A program made the position numbers and the translations under genes. This document shows positions 35,990 through 44,249 of a stretch of DNA of 64,000 nt, one piece after another. Location of the stretch: contig NZ_CP109967.1 in NCBI RefSeq assembly GCF_026725475.1, positions 124,001 to 188,000 on the forward strand. The letters are read 5' to 3'. Each line of letters starts with the position of its first letter. Positions within the stretch are counted from its first letter, which is position 1. Under the pieces are notes generated by a model. The model searched no databases, was not told the origin of the DNA, and worked only from the letters and a program-made list of their open reading frames with translations. Source of the stretch: Catenovulum adriaticum. GTDB taxonomy: Bacteria > Pseudomonadota > Gammaproteobacteria > Enterobacterales > Alteromonadaceae.

Positions 35990-36139
35990 TTTATTTTTTG
36001 TATGATAAATAGACTAAAAACGCGTTTCTACGTAAAATCTTGATAGGTTTCACCATTGATTCGGTGAATTTTTTGACGTAGCGAACGATAATTTTTTAAG
36101 GGCGAGGTTTTTCTACAGTCTCGTTACATGTAGTCAGCT

Positions 36140-36688
36140 ATGGATGAATTTATATCAATAATACAGTTCCATACAGCGATACCTTTTGGGTACTTGCTAT
36201 TTTCATTGCTTTGGTTAGGTACTGTCGTGTGGGCGATAAAAAATATTGTTAGTAATCTCTGGGCAAGAAATTTTCGTGGGCCAAAGATTTATATTGCGGG
36301 GAGCTTACTAATAGTTGCTGTCGGGTATGCATACGCAAGCATAAAATACTCAGAAAATATCAATATGAATCCGTTTTTTCAGGAGTCTGTTTTAGTTGGT
36401 GAGTGGGATTATGGAAACTCTAAATTAGTACTTAACCCGGATGGTACAGCTAAAATCAACCTTAGTAATTCATTGCTAACAAGACTGAATATAGATAATG
36501 GCGAAGGATATTGGCGCAAAGAAGGTGACTTTAATCTGGTACTGGGTAGTAATGCGGTGAACTTTGTATCAAAAAACGGACTTCTTCGAGTAATACAATA
36601 TGCAGATAAATATCGGTTAATTATCGAAGATTACGAAGATCCTGACATGTGGGATGGAAGTCTTGGTTTTAAACGGAAAATCATGTAA
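36140..36688 (+). CDS. Hypothetical membrane protein
   Basis: Not recognised. The 182-residue product has two hydrophobic segments (about residues 17-38 and 51-67) and a soluble C-terminal half with VGEWDYGNSKLVLNPDGTAKI, a pattern seen in lipocalin-like or DUF-type domains that begin with GxW. No clear Shine-Dalgarno sequence precedes the ATG. The stop is followed by TAACAAGCGG, the type of start seen in attC sites, but a repeat copy interrupts what would follow. Confidence 0.6.
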   Translation: MDEFISIIQFHTAIPFGYLLFSLLWLGTVVWAIKNIVSNLWARNFRGPKIYIAGSLLIVAVGYAYASIKYSENINMNPFFQESVLVGEWDYGNSKLVLNPDGTAKINLSNSLLTRLNIDNGEGYWRKEGDFNLVLGSNAVNFVSKNGLLRVIQYADKYRLIIEDYEDPDMWDGSLGFKRKIM

Positions 36689-36701
36689 CAAGCGGCTCCA
36701 A

Positions 36702-36851
36702 AAATATAAAAGCCAGCCATCTACAAAAGAGTTTAAAATCAGTTTTTTAGTGATTTTTTGTCTTTGGATTCATTGGTTTTTATTAATGAAATTTTTAAAC
36801 CTGGTAATCATTTAGCGGAGGTTTTTAGGTGTGCCTGTCTTATGCTTGCCG
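36702..36851 (+). repeat. RAYT-associated repeat, copy 2 (short, MITE-like)
   Basis: Combines the left end of the RAYT element (AAAAGCCAGCCATCTACAAA and so on) with its right end (GGTTTTTAGGTGTGCCTGTC), with the transposase gene missing. It ends at CTTATGCTTGCCG like copy 4, then diverges. It has the form of a non-autonomous derivative mobilised by the adjacent transposase. Confidence 0.8.
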
Positions 36852-37345
36852 AACCTATGCTGCGCGCTAGTTGAGCTGAAGCAAGGATTTATCTACATAT
36901 CCTGAAATAAATTCACAAACTACCTTTACTTCCTGAATTCAAAGTCAAATGCATCGATTATTTCTTTTGTTTTTAGCTTGTTGATTCAGATGTTTTTGAG
37001 TACTTTATTACTAAGGGTTTCTAATTAAGCTGTTGGTATTCAAATAATTTCTATCAAAGTACTGTAATGAAACAGTGAAGCTATGGCTTCTTTATAATAA
37101 ACATTACAATTGACTACAGATCGAAAATGAATATGAAACATATATGAAAAAGCTAGTTATTATTCATACCCTTAATTGCTTGGTATATAATCTAAAAAAT
37201 TTTGAATCGACCTAATTTTCATTTTAGATTTATCAAATTTATACATTAAAATGCTATTTTTCTACATGTAGTTAGTTAAGATGATTAATTATAATTACTG
37301 TTCTCTGTTGTAATTATTCATTCTTATCAAGGTAGTGAAGGTTAA
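36852..37345. other. Intergenic region upstream of the GH2-GH29 operon
   Basis: About 490 bp, strongly AT-rich towards the gene. The perfect palindrome CTACATGTAG lies near 37263-37272, about 75 bp before the GH2 start, and could be an operator. No promoter boxes stand out and no coding sequence was seen. Confidence 0.45.
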
Positions 37346-40300
37346 ATGATTTATACTCTGCGTTATACGCTATTATTAGGTTTGGTTGGTCTGATTTCCT
37401 GTACCACTTTACCAACCTCGAATAAAACTTCCCTCCCCACAATTAAAAACAATAAAGACTGGCAAAACCCTAATGTATTAGGTATCAATAAACTACAACC
37501 ACGAGCAACTTCTTACTCATATTCTAGTAAAGCATTGGCGGTAAAAGCAAAACGACAGCTGGCGAAAATTAAAAGCTTAAATGGTAAATGGAAATTTCAA
37601 TATAGCGAAGACGTTAGCCAGTCACCTAAAGAATTTTATTTAACTGACTTTAACAGCAGCCAGTGGCAACACATCGAAGTGCCATCTAATTGGGAGTTAC
37701 AAGGCTTTGGTCAGCCAATTTATACCAACTCAACTTATCCTTTTCCGGTTAATCCGCCCTATATTGATAGAGAAAACGCGATAGGTTCATATATTCGAAC
37801 TTTTGAAGTACCGCAAGCATGGCACGACCAACAAATTATTCTCCACTTTGGTGGTGTTTCTTCCGCATTTTATGTTTGGGTAAATGGAGTCAAGGTTGGC
37901 TATAGCCAAGATAGTGCTTTGCCTTCAGAGTTCGATATAACAGATTATATCCAAGATGGTAGCAATACATTGGCTATACAGGTTATACGCTGGAGTGATG
38001 GTAGCTACCTAGAAGATCAAGATCATTGGCGGTTAAGTGGTATACATCGTGAGGTATTGCTACTAGCTCAGCCTAAAGTGGCCTTAAACGATTTTGCAGT
38101 TCGTACTGTTTTCAAGGATGGCTACAGTCAAGCGCAATTACAAATAAAACCTGAGATATCAAACCTAGCGCAAACGTCACTTGAAGGTTGGCGTGTTTCT
38201 GCGCAATTGTATACACACGATGAGCAACCGGTATTTAATAAGCCTATTTCTGTTAGCGCCAAGCGAGTTACCCGTATGGTGTGGCCACAAATTGATTCAT
38301 TGCCATTTGCTACTATGTCCGGAGAGGTCGAAAAACCTTTCCTTTGGTCATCAGAAACACCTTATTTGTACACCTTAGTTCTGAGTTTGTTAGATAGTAA
38401 TGAGCAGCTAATAGATGCACGCAGCACTAAAGTCGGTTTTCGAGACGTTAAGTTTGATGATAAACAACAGTTATTAATCAACGGCAGAATGGTTAAGATC
38501 ATTGGGGTAAATCGACATGATCATCATGTTACTAAAGGTAAAGCATTAAGCCGCGCTGATATCGAACAAGACTTCAAACTATTAAAGCAATACAACTTTA
38601 ATAGTATTCGTACTGCACATTACCCGAATGATCCCTATGTATATGAGCTTGCTGATAAGTATGGGATTTATGTTATGGATGAAGCCAATATTGAAAGTCA
38701 CGGTGTGGGCGGTTACTTTGCTAATCAGCCGGAGTGGAACAACGCGATATTAAGCCGTGTCGTCAATATGGTTGAGCGTGATAAAAACCATCCATCAATT
38801 ATTTCTTGGTCTTTAAGTAATGAATCTGGAACAGGCCCTGGATTTGCCGCAGCGGCGGCATGGATTAAAGAAGCAGATCCTACACGATTCATTCATGATC
38901 AAGGTGCGCAAGGTGACCCGACTCACCCGAATTATGTACCTTGGAACAATGAACGCAGAGCAAGGCTTTATGATCCAGAACGCAGGCAACAAGGATACGC
39001 TGTTGCTGCTAACCCTACTGATAGGCCTTTTGTCGATGTTATAAGTCGCATGTACACGCCAATTGATGAGTTCAAAGAAATGGCGGAAAGCCCCCATATC
39101 AAACGACCATTGATGCTTTGTGAATACGCACATGCCATGGGGAATTCGTTAGGAAACTTAACAGAGTATTGGGATTTATTCTGGCAAAAAGACAATATCA
39201 TAGGCGGGTATATTTGGGATTGGATTGACCAAGGGATAGAGAAAAACCATACTGATGGCTCTAAATATTTGGCTTATGGTGGCGATTTTGCAGATAAACC
39301 CAATGATAGTAATTTTTGCATTAATGGGCTGTTAGATTCATATCGTCAACCTAATCCGGCATTGCATGAGGCCAAGTATGTTTTTCAGCCTATCAAGGTT
39401 ACAGCGTTGGATTTAGCGCAAGGAAAAGTACAGATAACTAATCGTTTGTTTTTCACTGACTTGTCCGCTTATCAATTGCGTTGGACACTGTCAGCCGATG
39501 CTGACATTTTACAGCAAGGTAATTTACCACCTGTCCATTTAGCAGCACAAGCTAGTAAAACTTTGAAAATTCCTTTTGAGGACTTTCAACCACAAGCGGG
39601 AGTTCGCTATTGGCTGCGCTTAAGTATGCATTCTAAGCAAGATGAATTGTGGGCTAAACAAGGTTATGAACTTGCCAAGGCCCAGTTTGAATTGCCATTT
39701 TACAAAGCTAAACCGTTGAAGCAAATATCGAAAAAGCCTTTGGCAATTACCCAAGCTAAAGATAAATTACAGATTGCAAACTCTGACTTTAAAGTCGAGT
39801 TTGATAAGCAATCAGGTTATTTGTCTAAATATATTGCATTAGATGGTAGGCAACAAGATGTTTGGTTAGACTCTGCTCTTCGCCCTAACTTTTGGCGTGC
39901 GCAAACCGACAATGATCGTTTAGGTTGGCGAACTCATAATCACAATAAAATTTGGCGAGATACCTATAAAAAGCTCAAGCTAGTAGCGTTTGACGTTAAG
40001 CAAATAACCGCTGCAAAAGTGCAACTTGTGAGCCGTTTTCAACTTGATAATCGAATTAAACTGCAATTGTCGTATTTGGTTTCTGGAGATGGCTCAATTG
40101 ACGTACATTTTGAGCTAGATGCCGAGCAATCCTTACCTGCAATGCTGCGCGTAGGATTAACAACTACCACGGCAAAAGAACTAATCAACATTCAGTTTTA
40201 TGGTCGCGGACCGTTTGAGAACTATATTGATCGCAATTCCGCAGCCGAAGTAAGTATTTATTCTGGAAAGATCGGTGACTTTATTCACCACTATGTTTGG

Positions 40301-40624
40301 CCACAGGAAAATGGTAATCACACCGATGTTGACTGGTTGAAATTAACTAATCGAACGGGTAGAGGTTTAATGTTTGATGGCAAGCAATTGTTGAGTACTT
40401 CAGTTTGGCCTTGGTCACAGCAAACATTAGACGCGAGCCAACATACATATGATCTTAAATCAGCCAAAACCAGTATCGAGAGTAATACCGTTAATATCGA
40501 TTTAATTCAGACAGGAGTAGGGGGAACCGATACCTGGAGTCCACATGCCGCCCCTTTAGAAAAATATAAATTAAAAGCCGGCCGTTACGCTTATCAGTTC
40601 ACTATTCGACCGCTACAGCGCTAA
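37346..40624 (+). CDS. GH2 beta-galactosidase (LacZ type), lipoprotein
   Basis: A 1092-residue exo-beta-galactosidase, probably removing D-galactose from galactan oligosaccharides in the periplasm. The signal peptide ends in the lipobox LISC (Cys19). Domains follow LacZ: jelly roll (NGKWKFQYSED, VPSNWELQGFGQPIYTN), Ig-like, TIM barrel, Ig-like and beta-sandwich. The acid/base is Glu493 in SLSNESGTG, the nucleophile Glu593 in LCEYAHAMGNS. GAAGG lies before the ATG. The GH29 gene follows 14 bp later, so the two form an operon. Both lie inside the island. Confidence 0.93.
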   Translation: MIYTLRYTLLLGLVGLISCTTLPTSNKTSLPTIKNNKDWQNPNVLGINKLQPRATSYSYSSKALAVKAKRQLAKIKSLNGKWKFQYSEDVSQSPKEFYLTDFNSSQWQHIEVPSNWELQGFGQPIYTNSTYPFPVNPPYIDRENAIGSYIRTFEVPQAWHDQQIILHFGGVSSAFYVWVNGVKVGYSQDSALPSEFDITDYIQDGSNTLAIQVIRWSDGSYLEDQDHWRLSGIHREVLLLAQPKVALNDFAVRTVFKDGYSQAQLQIKPEISNLAQTSLEGWRVSAQLYTHDEQPVFNKPISVSAKRVTRMVWPQIDSLPFATMSGEVEKPFLWSSETPYLYTLVLSLLDSNEQLIDARSTKVGFRDVKFDDKQQLLINGRMVKIIGVNRHDHHVTKGKALSRADIEQDFKLLKQYNFNSIRTAHYPNDPYVYELADKYGIYVMDEANIESHGVGGYFANQPEWNNAILSRVVNMVERDKNHPSIISWSLSNESGTGPGFAAAAAWIKEADPTRFIHDQGAQGDPTHPNYVPWNNERRARLYDPERRQQGYAVAANPTDRPFVDVISRMYTPIDEFKEMAESPHIKRPLMLCEYAHAMGNSLGNLTEYWDLFWQKDNIIGGYIWDWIDQGIEKNHTDGSKYLAYGGDFADKPNDSNFCINGLLDSYRQPNPALHEAKYVFQPIKVTALDLAQGKVQITNRLFFTDLSAYQLRWTLSADADILQQGNLPPVHLAAQASKTLKIPFEDFQPQAGVRYWLRLSMHSKQDELWAKQGYELAKAQFELPFYKAKPLKQISKKPLAITQAKDKLQIANSDFKVEFDKQSGYLSKYIALDGRQQDVWLDSALRPNFWRAQTDNDRLGWRTHNHNKIWRDTYKKLKLVAFDVKQITAAKVQLVSRFQLDNRIKLQLSYLVSGDGSIDVHFELDAEQSLPAMLRVGLTTTTAKELINIQFYGRGPFENYIDRNSAAEVSIYSGKIGDFIHHYVWPQENGNHTDVDWLKLTNRTGRGLMFDGKQLLSTSVWPWSQQTLDASQHTYDLKSAKTSIESNTVNIDLIQTGVGGTDTWSPHAAPLEKYKLKAGRYAYQFTIRPLQR

Positions 40625-40638
40625 AATTTGGAATAACA

Positions 40639-42195
40639 ATGAAAACAAAATTAAAACACGTATTACTCACATTATGTCCACTTTGGTTTGCAACGTCTGC
40701 TGTAGCGGGTGGAGATAAGCTTGACGGTAAATACTTCAATACCAGTAACCAATCATTGGTTCAGTATCAAATTCCAGAGTGGTACAAGGACGCTAAAATT
40801 GGTTACTGGTGTACATGGGGTGTTTATTCTGTCCCTGCTTTTGCGGGTGATCATGCCGCAGAGTGGTATGGCCGTTGGATGTACAACGTTGACGATGGTT
40901 CGGGTAATGAAAAAGGTCAAGGGTTTGAACGCCGTGGTTTAAAAACTGCAGCTTATCATAAACAGAAATATGGCGATCCTTCCAAGTTTGGCTACAAAGA
41001 TTTTATCCCTATGTTTAAAGCCGAAAAATGGAATGCTGACGAATGGGCTGATTTATTTGTTGAAGGCGGAGCCAAGTTTTTTGTATTTATGGCTATGCAC
41101 CATGACAATTTCTTAATGTGGGACTCCAAACATCAGCCCTTTAATTCGGTCAATATGGGACCCAAACGCGATTTTACCGCAGAAATGAAACGAGCCGTTA
41201 AAGCTAGAGGTTTACATTTTGGTGTTTCAAACCACGCAGCATGGAATGGTTCTTTTTTTGAGTTTAACCACCGCAATGGTTTTGACGGTTTGAACAAAGA
41301 AAATCAGGCGTTATATGGAACAGGTAAAGTCGATAGGGAAGCTGTCGAACGTTGGTGGCAAGTGACCACTGAATTAGCAGACAAGTATCAACCTGATTTA
41401 TATTACTTTGATTGGGGTTGGAATCTTGGCGCATTTACCGAACACGACAGAAAACGATTTTTAGCGCACTATTACAATAAAGCAATTGACTTGGGCAAAG
41501 GTCGATTTCCAGCACCAAATGTTGCCGTGAATTATAAAAACCGAAAAAAATTACCTGTAGGTTCAGCTGTACTTGATTTAGAACGCGGTGGCATGAAAGG
41601 CCAAGAAAAGTTCTTATGGCAAAATGATACTTCACTAGGCTTACATAGCTGGAGTTACGCTCCGGATGAGGAGTATCGTAGTGCCAACCAAGTTGTTGAT
41701 ATGTTGATGGACATAATTTCTAAAAACGGGGTTCTTTTGTTGAACATTGGTCCCAAAGCCGATGGTTCAATTCCTGCCGAAGCCGCCGTTCCCGTTAAAA
41801 AAATTGGTAAATGGTTAGCTAAGAATGGAGAAGCTGTTTATGCGACTCGCCCATGGCAAATCTTTGGTGAAGGCCCCACAGTCCCAAGTGAAAAAATGCA
41901 TGGCGATCAAGTGGAATATACCGCCAAGGATATTCGATTTACCCGCAGTAAAGACAATAAAAACTTATACGTTACTTTTTTGGGGTGGCCAGATACTGCA
42001 AATGTCCCCTCTCTCGCTAACTTAGATTTAAGTAATATACAAAACGTAACACTGTTAAGTAATCAACACTCGGTTAATTGGAAACAAACCCCTAATGGGT
42101 TGAATTTTGATCTAGATGCTGTTTCCAATGTAGATAGAGGTGATTACGCTTTTGTGGTGAAAATAGAATTTAAAGGGGCTGTGCCTAATTTGTAA
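40639..42195 (+). CDS. GH29 alpha-L-fucosidase / possible alpha-L-galactosidase
   Basis: A 518-residue secreted retaining glycosidase. The signal peptide covers residues 1-23 (ATSAVA cleavage). The GH29 barrel shows GYWCTWGVYSVPAF, MAMHHDNFLMWDS, GVSNHAAWNG and the nucleophile Asp258 in YYFDWGW, then LLLNIGPKADGSIP. A C-terminal beta-sandwich follows. GH29 enzymes remove alpha-L-fucose, but some members in porphyran loci act on alpha-L-galactose, which differs only at C6. Given the L-galactose pathway at 54-64 kb that alternative is attractive, though unproven. Confidence 0.9.
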   Translation: MKTKLKHVLLTLCPLWFATSAVAGGDKLDGKYFNTSNQSLVQYQIPEWYKDAKIGYWCTWGVYSVPAFAGDHAAEWYGRWMYNVDDGSGNEKGQGFERRGLKTAAYHKQKYGDPSKFGYKDFIPMFKAEKWNADEWADLFVEGGAKFFVFMAMHHDNFLMWDSKHQPFNSVNMGPKRDFTAEMKRAVKARGLHFGVSNHAAWNGSFFEFNHRNGFDGLNKENQALYGTGKVDREAVERWWQVTTELADKYQPDLYYFDWGWNLGAFTEHDRKRFLAHYYNKAIDLGKGRFPAPNVAVNYKNRKKLPVGSAVLDLERGGMKGQEKFLWQNDTSLGLHSWSYAPDEEYRSANQVVDMLMDIISKNGVLLLNIGPKADGSIPAEAAVPVKKIGKWLAKNGEAVYATRPWQIFGEGPTVPSEKMHGDQVEYTAKDIRFTRSKDNKNLYVTFLGWPDTANVPSLANLDLSNIQNVTLLSNQHSVNWKQTPNGLNFDLDAVSNVDRGDYAFVVKIEFKGAVPNL

Positions 42196-42412
42196 TTAAG
42201 ATAATATTTTGAAGTTAGCCGCACCTTTCTATGCATTGTAGGTTTACTGCGGTTAATAAGCCGGAAAGTAAAACAAATAGCAATTTGGCAGCAAAAAAAG
42301 GTCGTTAAGTGTATATGTGCGTTTAAAATATTAGGGCTATAGCCGCAGTTAAAGAACTGAGTTACACAAAGATGATTTTCTATAGATTGGGGGACTACTT
42401 AATACTTAAAAA

Positions 42413-42628
42413 ATACTTAAAAGCCAGCCATCTATAAAAGAGCATAAAAACAGTTAGTTAGTGATTTTTTGTCTTTGGGGTCGTTGGTTTTTATTAATGA
42501 AATTTTTAAACTTGGCAGTCATTTTACGGATGTATCTGATATCTTGTATCAGTTAGCTGCTGACGGGTGAAATTCAGCCGTATTGGCATAGATTTTAGTA
42601 TTATTAGTAAATTTTAGACACAAGCACA
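42413..42628 (+). repeat. RAYT-associated repeat, copy 3 (long type)
   Basis: Begins TACTTAAAAGCCAGCCATCT and follows copy 1 through GAAATTCAGCCGTATTGGC to GACACAAGCAC. It is separated from copy 4 by only ~12 bp. The preceding 42196-42412 contains nothing recognised except a weak hairpin (TTAGCCGCA with TGCGGTTAA) after the GH29 gene. Confidence 0.8.
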
Positions 42629-42640
42629 TAAAACTTAAGA

Positions 42641-42790
42641 AAACTTAAAAGCCAGCCATCTATAAAAGATAATAAAAACAGTTAGTTATTGATTTTTTGC
42701 CTTTAAGCTCCTTGTTTTTTATTAATGAAATTTTTAAACCTGGTAATCATTTAGCGGAGGTTTTTAGGTGTGCCTGTCTTATGCTTGCCG
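42641..42790 (+). repeat. RAYT-associated repeat, copy 4 (short, MITE-like)
   Basis: Same structure as copy 2: left end (AAAGCCAGCCATCTATAAAA), middle, then GGTTTTTAGGTGTGCCTGTC and CTTATGCTTGCCG. It ends at 42790, and the 181-bp direct repeat begins at the next base, so this repeat forms the right boundary of the island. Confidence 0.85.
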
Positions 42791-42971
42791 TTGTCAGAGT
42801 TTATCCGAGCGACGGAAACTAGAACAACAATTAGAATAAATGCTCAGCTAATATATTTAAAAGTATTTGCGCCATCGAAGTATTTTATAGGGACAGATTG
42901 AATAAAATTAGGATCAACCATGCGCGAATTTACGGCAACTCTATTTGTACCATCATCTCTTAGCTGGGTGT
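42791..42971 (+). repeat. 181-bp direct repeat, copy B (right flank of island)
   Basis: Matches 32317-32497 with seven mismatches and no gaps. It carries the last 16 codons of the LarC-like gene (42791-42839) as a fragment, and the 3' end of the intact GFA-family gene on the other strand. Confidence 0.95.
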
Positions 42972-43200
42972 AATGAGTTGTGCATCCACATTTTTTACAA
43001 GTATGGTAGGTTCGACGTTTTTTACCCCATTGGTATTCATTGGTAGGTGTGGGCGCTTTTATTATTACATCTTCTTTTGTGAAATAAGCCCATAAAGCGC
43101 CGATTTTATTGCACAGTGAGCAATTGCAGCTGGTTATTGAATCTGGCGTTTTTTGCGACTTAATTTTAATTTCTCCACAGTGGCAGCTTGCTTTAAACAT
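42844..43200 (-). CDS. GFA-family (glutathione-dependent formaldehyde-activating-like) zinc protein
   Basis: A 118-residue protein of the GFA/CENP-V fold. Zinc ligands are visible in SCHCGEI (CxC), SCNCSLC and CKKCGC. Its function is unknown beyond the family; many members are carbon-sulfur lyase-like. ATG 43200 matches the usual family N-terminus (MFKASCHCGE); an upstream in-frame ATG at 43338 would add 46 hydrophobic residues without family counterpart. A truncated second copy lies at 32.4 kb. Confidence 0.88.
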   Translation of the reverse strand: MFKASCHCGEIKIKSQKTPDSITSCNCSLCNKIGALWAYFTKEDVIIKAPTPTNEYQWGKKRRTYHTCKKCGCTTHYTQLRDDGTNRVAVNSRMVDPNFIQSVPIKYFDGANTFKYIS

Positions 43201-43561
43201 GCTTTTTCTTGTATTCCTTTCTCCGGCTGAAATCAGTATTTTGAAGTAACACGGGTATATGCACCTTACAATCTGCCAATTAATGATGACCATTATTTTG
43301 ATTAAATAGAGCAAACAATGAAGCTGCAGAATAGACACAAGTATTAATTGAAAATCATTAGGCTAATTATATCAATTAATAAATTGTAAAAAGTTATAAA
43401 AATATAAACCAATTATGGGCTTTTAGCTATTTTTATGGCGGTTACGCGGTTTAGCTGAGGCTATTTTACTCAATATGGCTTGAACTTTTCAGTTTCAGCA
43501 CAATCTAGTTAGGAGCGATATCAAATTTTGATCGCGCAAACTCAAAAAAGGAGCGAATAAC
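43201..43561. other. Divergent intergenic region between GFA gene and tpx
   Basis: About 360 bp, AT-rich. Apart from the Shine-Dalgarno AAGGAG before tpx and an imperfect inverted repeat near 43511-43533 (GCGATATCAA with TTTTGATCGC), I see no promoter or gene that I can defend. Confidence 0.4.
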
Positions 43562-44056
43562 ATGGCAACAGTTACACTTAAAGGCAATGCAATTCAAACT
43601 TGTGGTGAGCTACCGGCAGTGGGTAGTAAAGCGCCTGATTTTACCTTAGTTAAGCCCGACTTGAGCGAAGTCAGCTTAGATGATTACTCAGGTAAAAAGT
43701 TAGTATTAAATATTTTCCCATCGGTTGATACGCCAACTTGTGCGGCTTCAGTGCGTCAATTTAATGAAAAAGCAGCATCTATTAACAATACCCAAGTATT
43801 GTGTGTTTCTGCTGATTTACCTTTTGCTCTAGCTCGTTTTTGTGGCGCTGAAGGTATTGAAAATGTTGAAGCGGCTTCTGGTTTTAGAGCGAGCTTTGGT
43901 CAAGATTATGGTTTAACATTTTCAACTGGACCATTAACTGGTGTGTACTCTCGGTGTGTTGTAGTGTTAGATGAAAAAGGCGAAGTTATTTATACCGAGC
44001 AAGTATCTGAAACCGCTGATGAACCAGATTACGAAGCAGCTTTAGCTGTACTGTAA
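43562..44056 (+). CDS. tpx: Thiol peroxidase (Tpx, atypical 2-Cys peroxiredoxin)
   Basis: Reduces hydrogen peroxide and alkyl hydroperoxides with thioredoxin. It has 164 residues. The peroxidatic Cys is in DTPTCAASVRQFN (about residue 60) and the resolving Cys in ALARFCGAEG (about 94), the Tpx spacing. GSKAPDFTLV opens the fold. A strong AAGGAG precedes the ATG. It appears to be a single-gene unit with its own terminator. Confidence 0.96.
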   Translation: MATVTLKGNAIQTCGELPAVGSKAPDFTLVKPDLSEVSLDDYSGKKLVLNIFPSVDTPTCAASVRQFNEKAASINNTQVLCVSADLPFALARFCGAEGIENVEAASGFRASFGQDYGLTFSTGPLTGVYSRCVVVLDEKGEVIYTEQVSETADEPDYEAALAVL

Positions 44057-44165
44057 GTTAACAGACGATTATTTTGTTAGGTATGGTGGTGTTAGGTGTT
44101 TAACGAATAAATGCCTACATAAACTAAAAGTGTTTAAAACACTTTACTGCAAATTGAGTACAAAT

Positions 44166-44197
44166 AAAAAAGGCTGACGCTAACGTCAGCCTTTTTT
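44166..44197. terminator. Bidirectional terminator between tpx and sulfatase
   Basis: The stem GGCTGACG (44172-44179) pairs with CGTCAGCC (44184-44191) around CTAA, with six As before and six Ts after, so it can serve both tpx on the plus strand and the sulfatase gene ending at 44250 on the minus strand. Confidence 0.9.
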
Positions 44198-44249
44198 GAT
44201 CTAATTGAGCGATAGTAATTGAGCGATAGCCACTCAATTAAAATGATAA

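Larger units (their letters stand above)
32498..42790. mobile_element. Mosaic genomic island bounded by 181-bp direct repeats
   Basis: The segment between the two direct-repeat copies contains an integron-type cassette with attC, a REP-associated tyrosine transposase with four related repeats, a small membrane protein, and the GH2-GH29 operon. No integrase or phage gene is present. The 181-bp length is far too long for a transposon target duplication. I infer insertion by homologous recombination of incoming DNA carrying its own LarC/GFA junction, or duplication followed by loss. Confidence 0.55.

Noticed and set aside
32317..42971. Island explained as a composite transposon with target-site duplication
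   Set aside because: The duplicated segment is 181 bp with several mismatches, far beyond known target duplications, and no transposase lies at either edge.
43201..43338. 46-residue N-terminal extension of the GFA-family protein
   Set aside because: The extension is hydrophobic and Cys-rich without family counterpart; the family normally begins near MFKASCHCGE.
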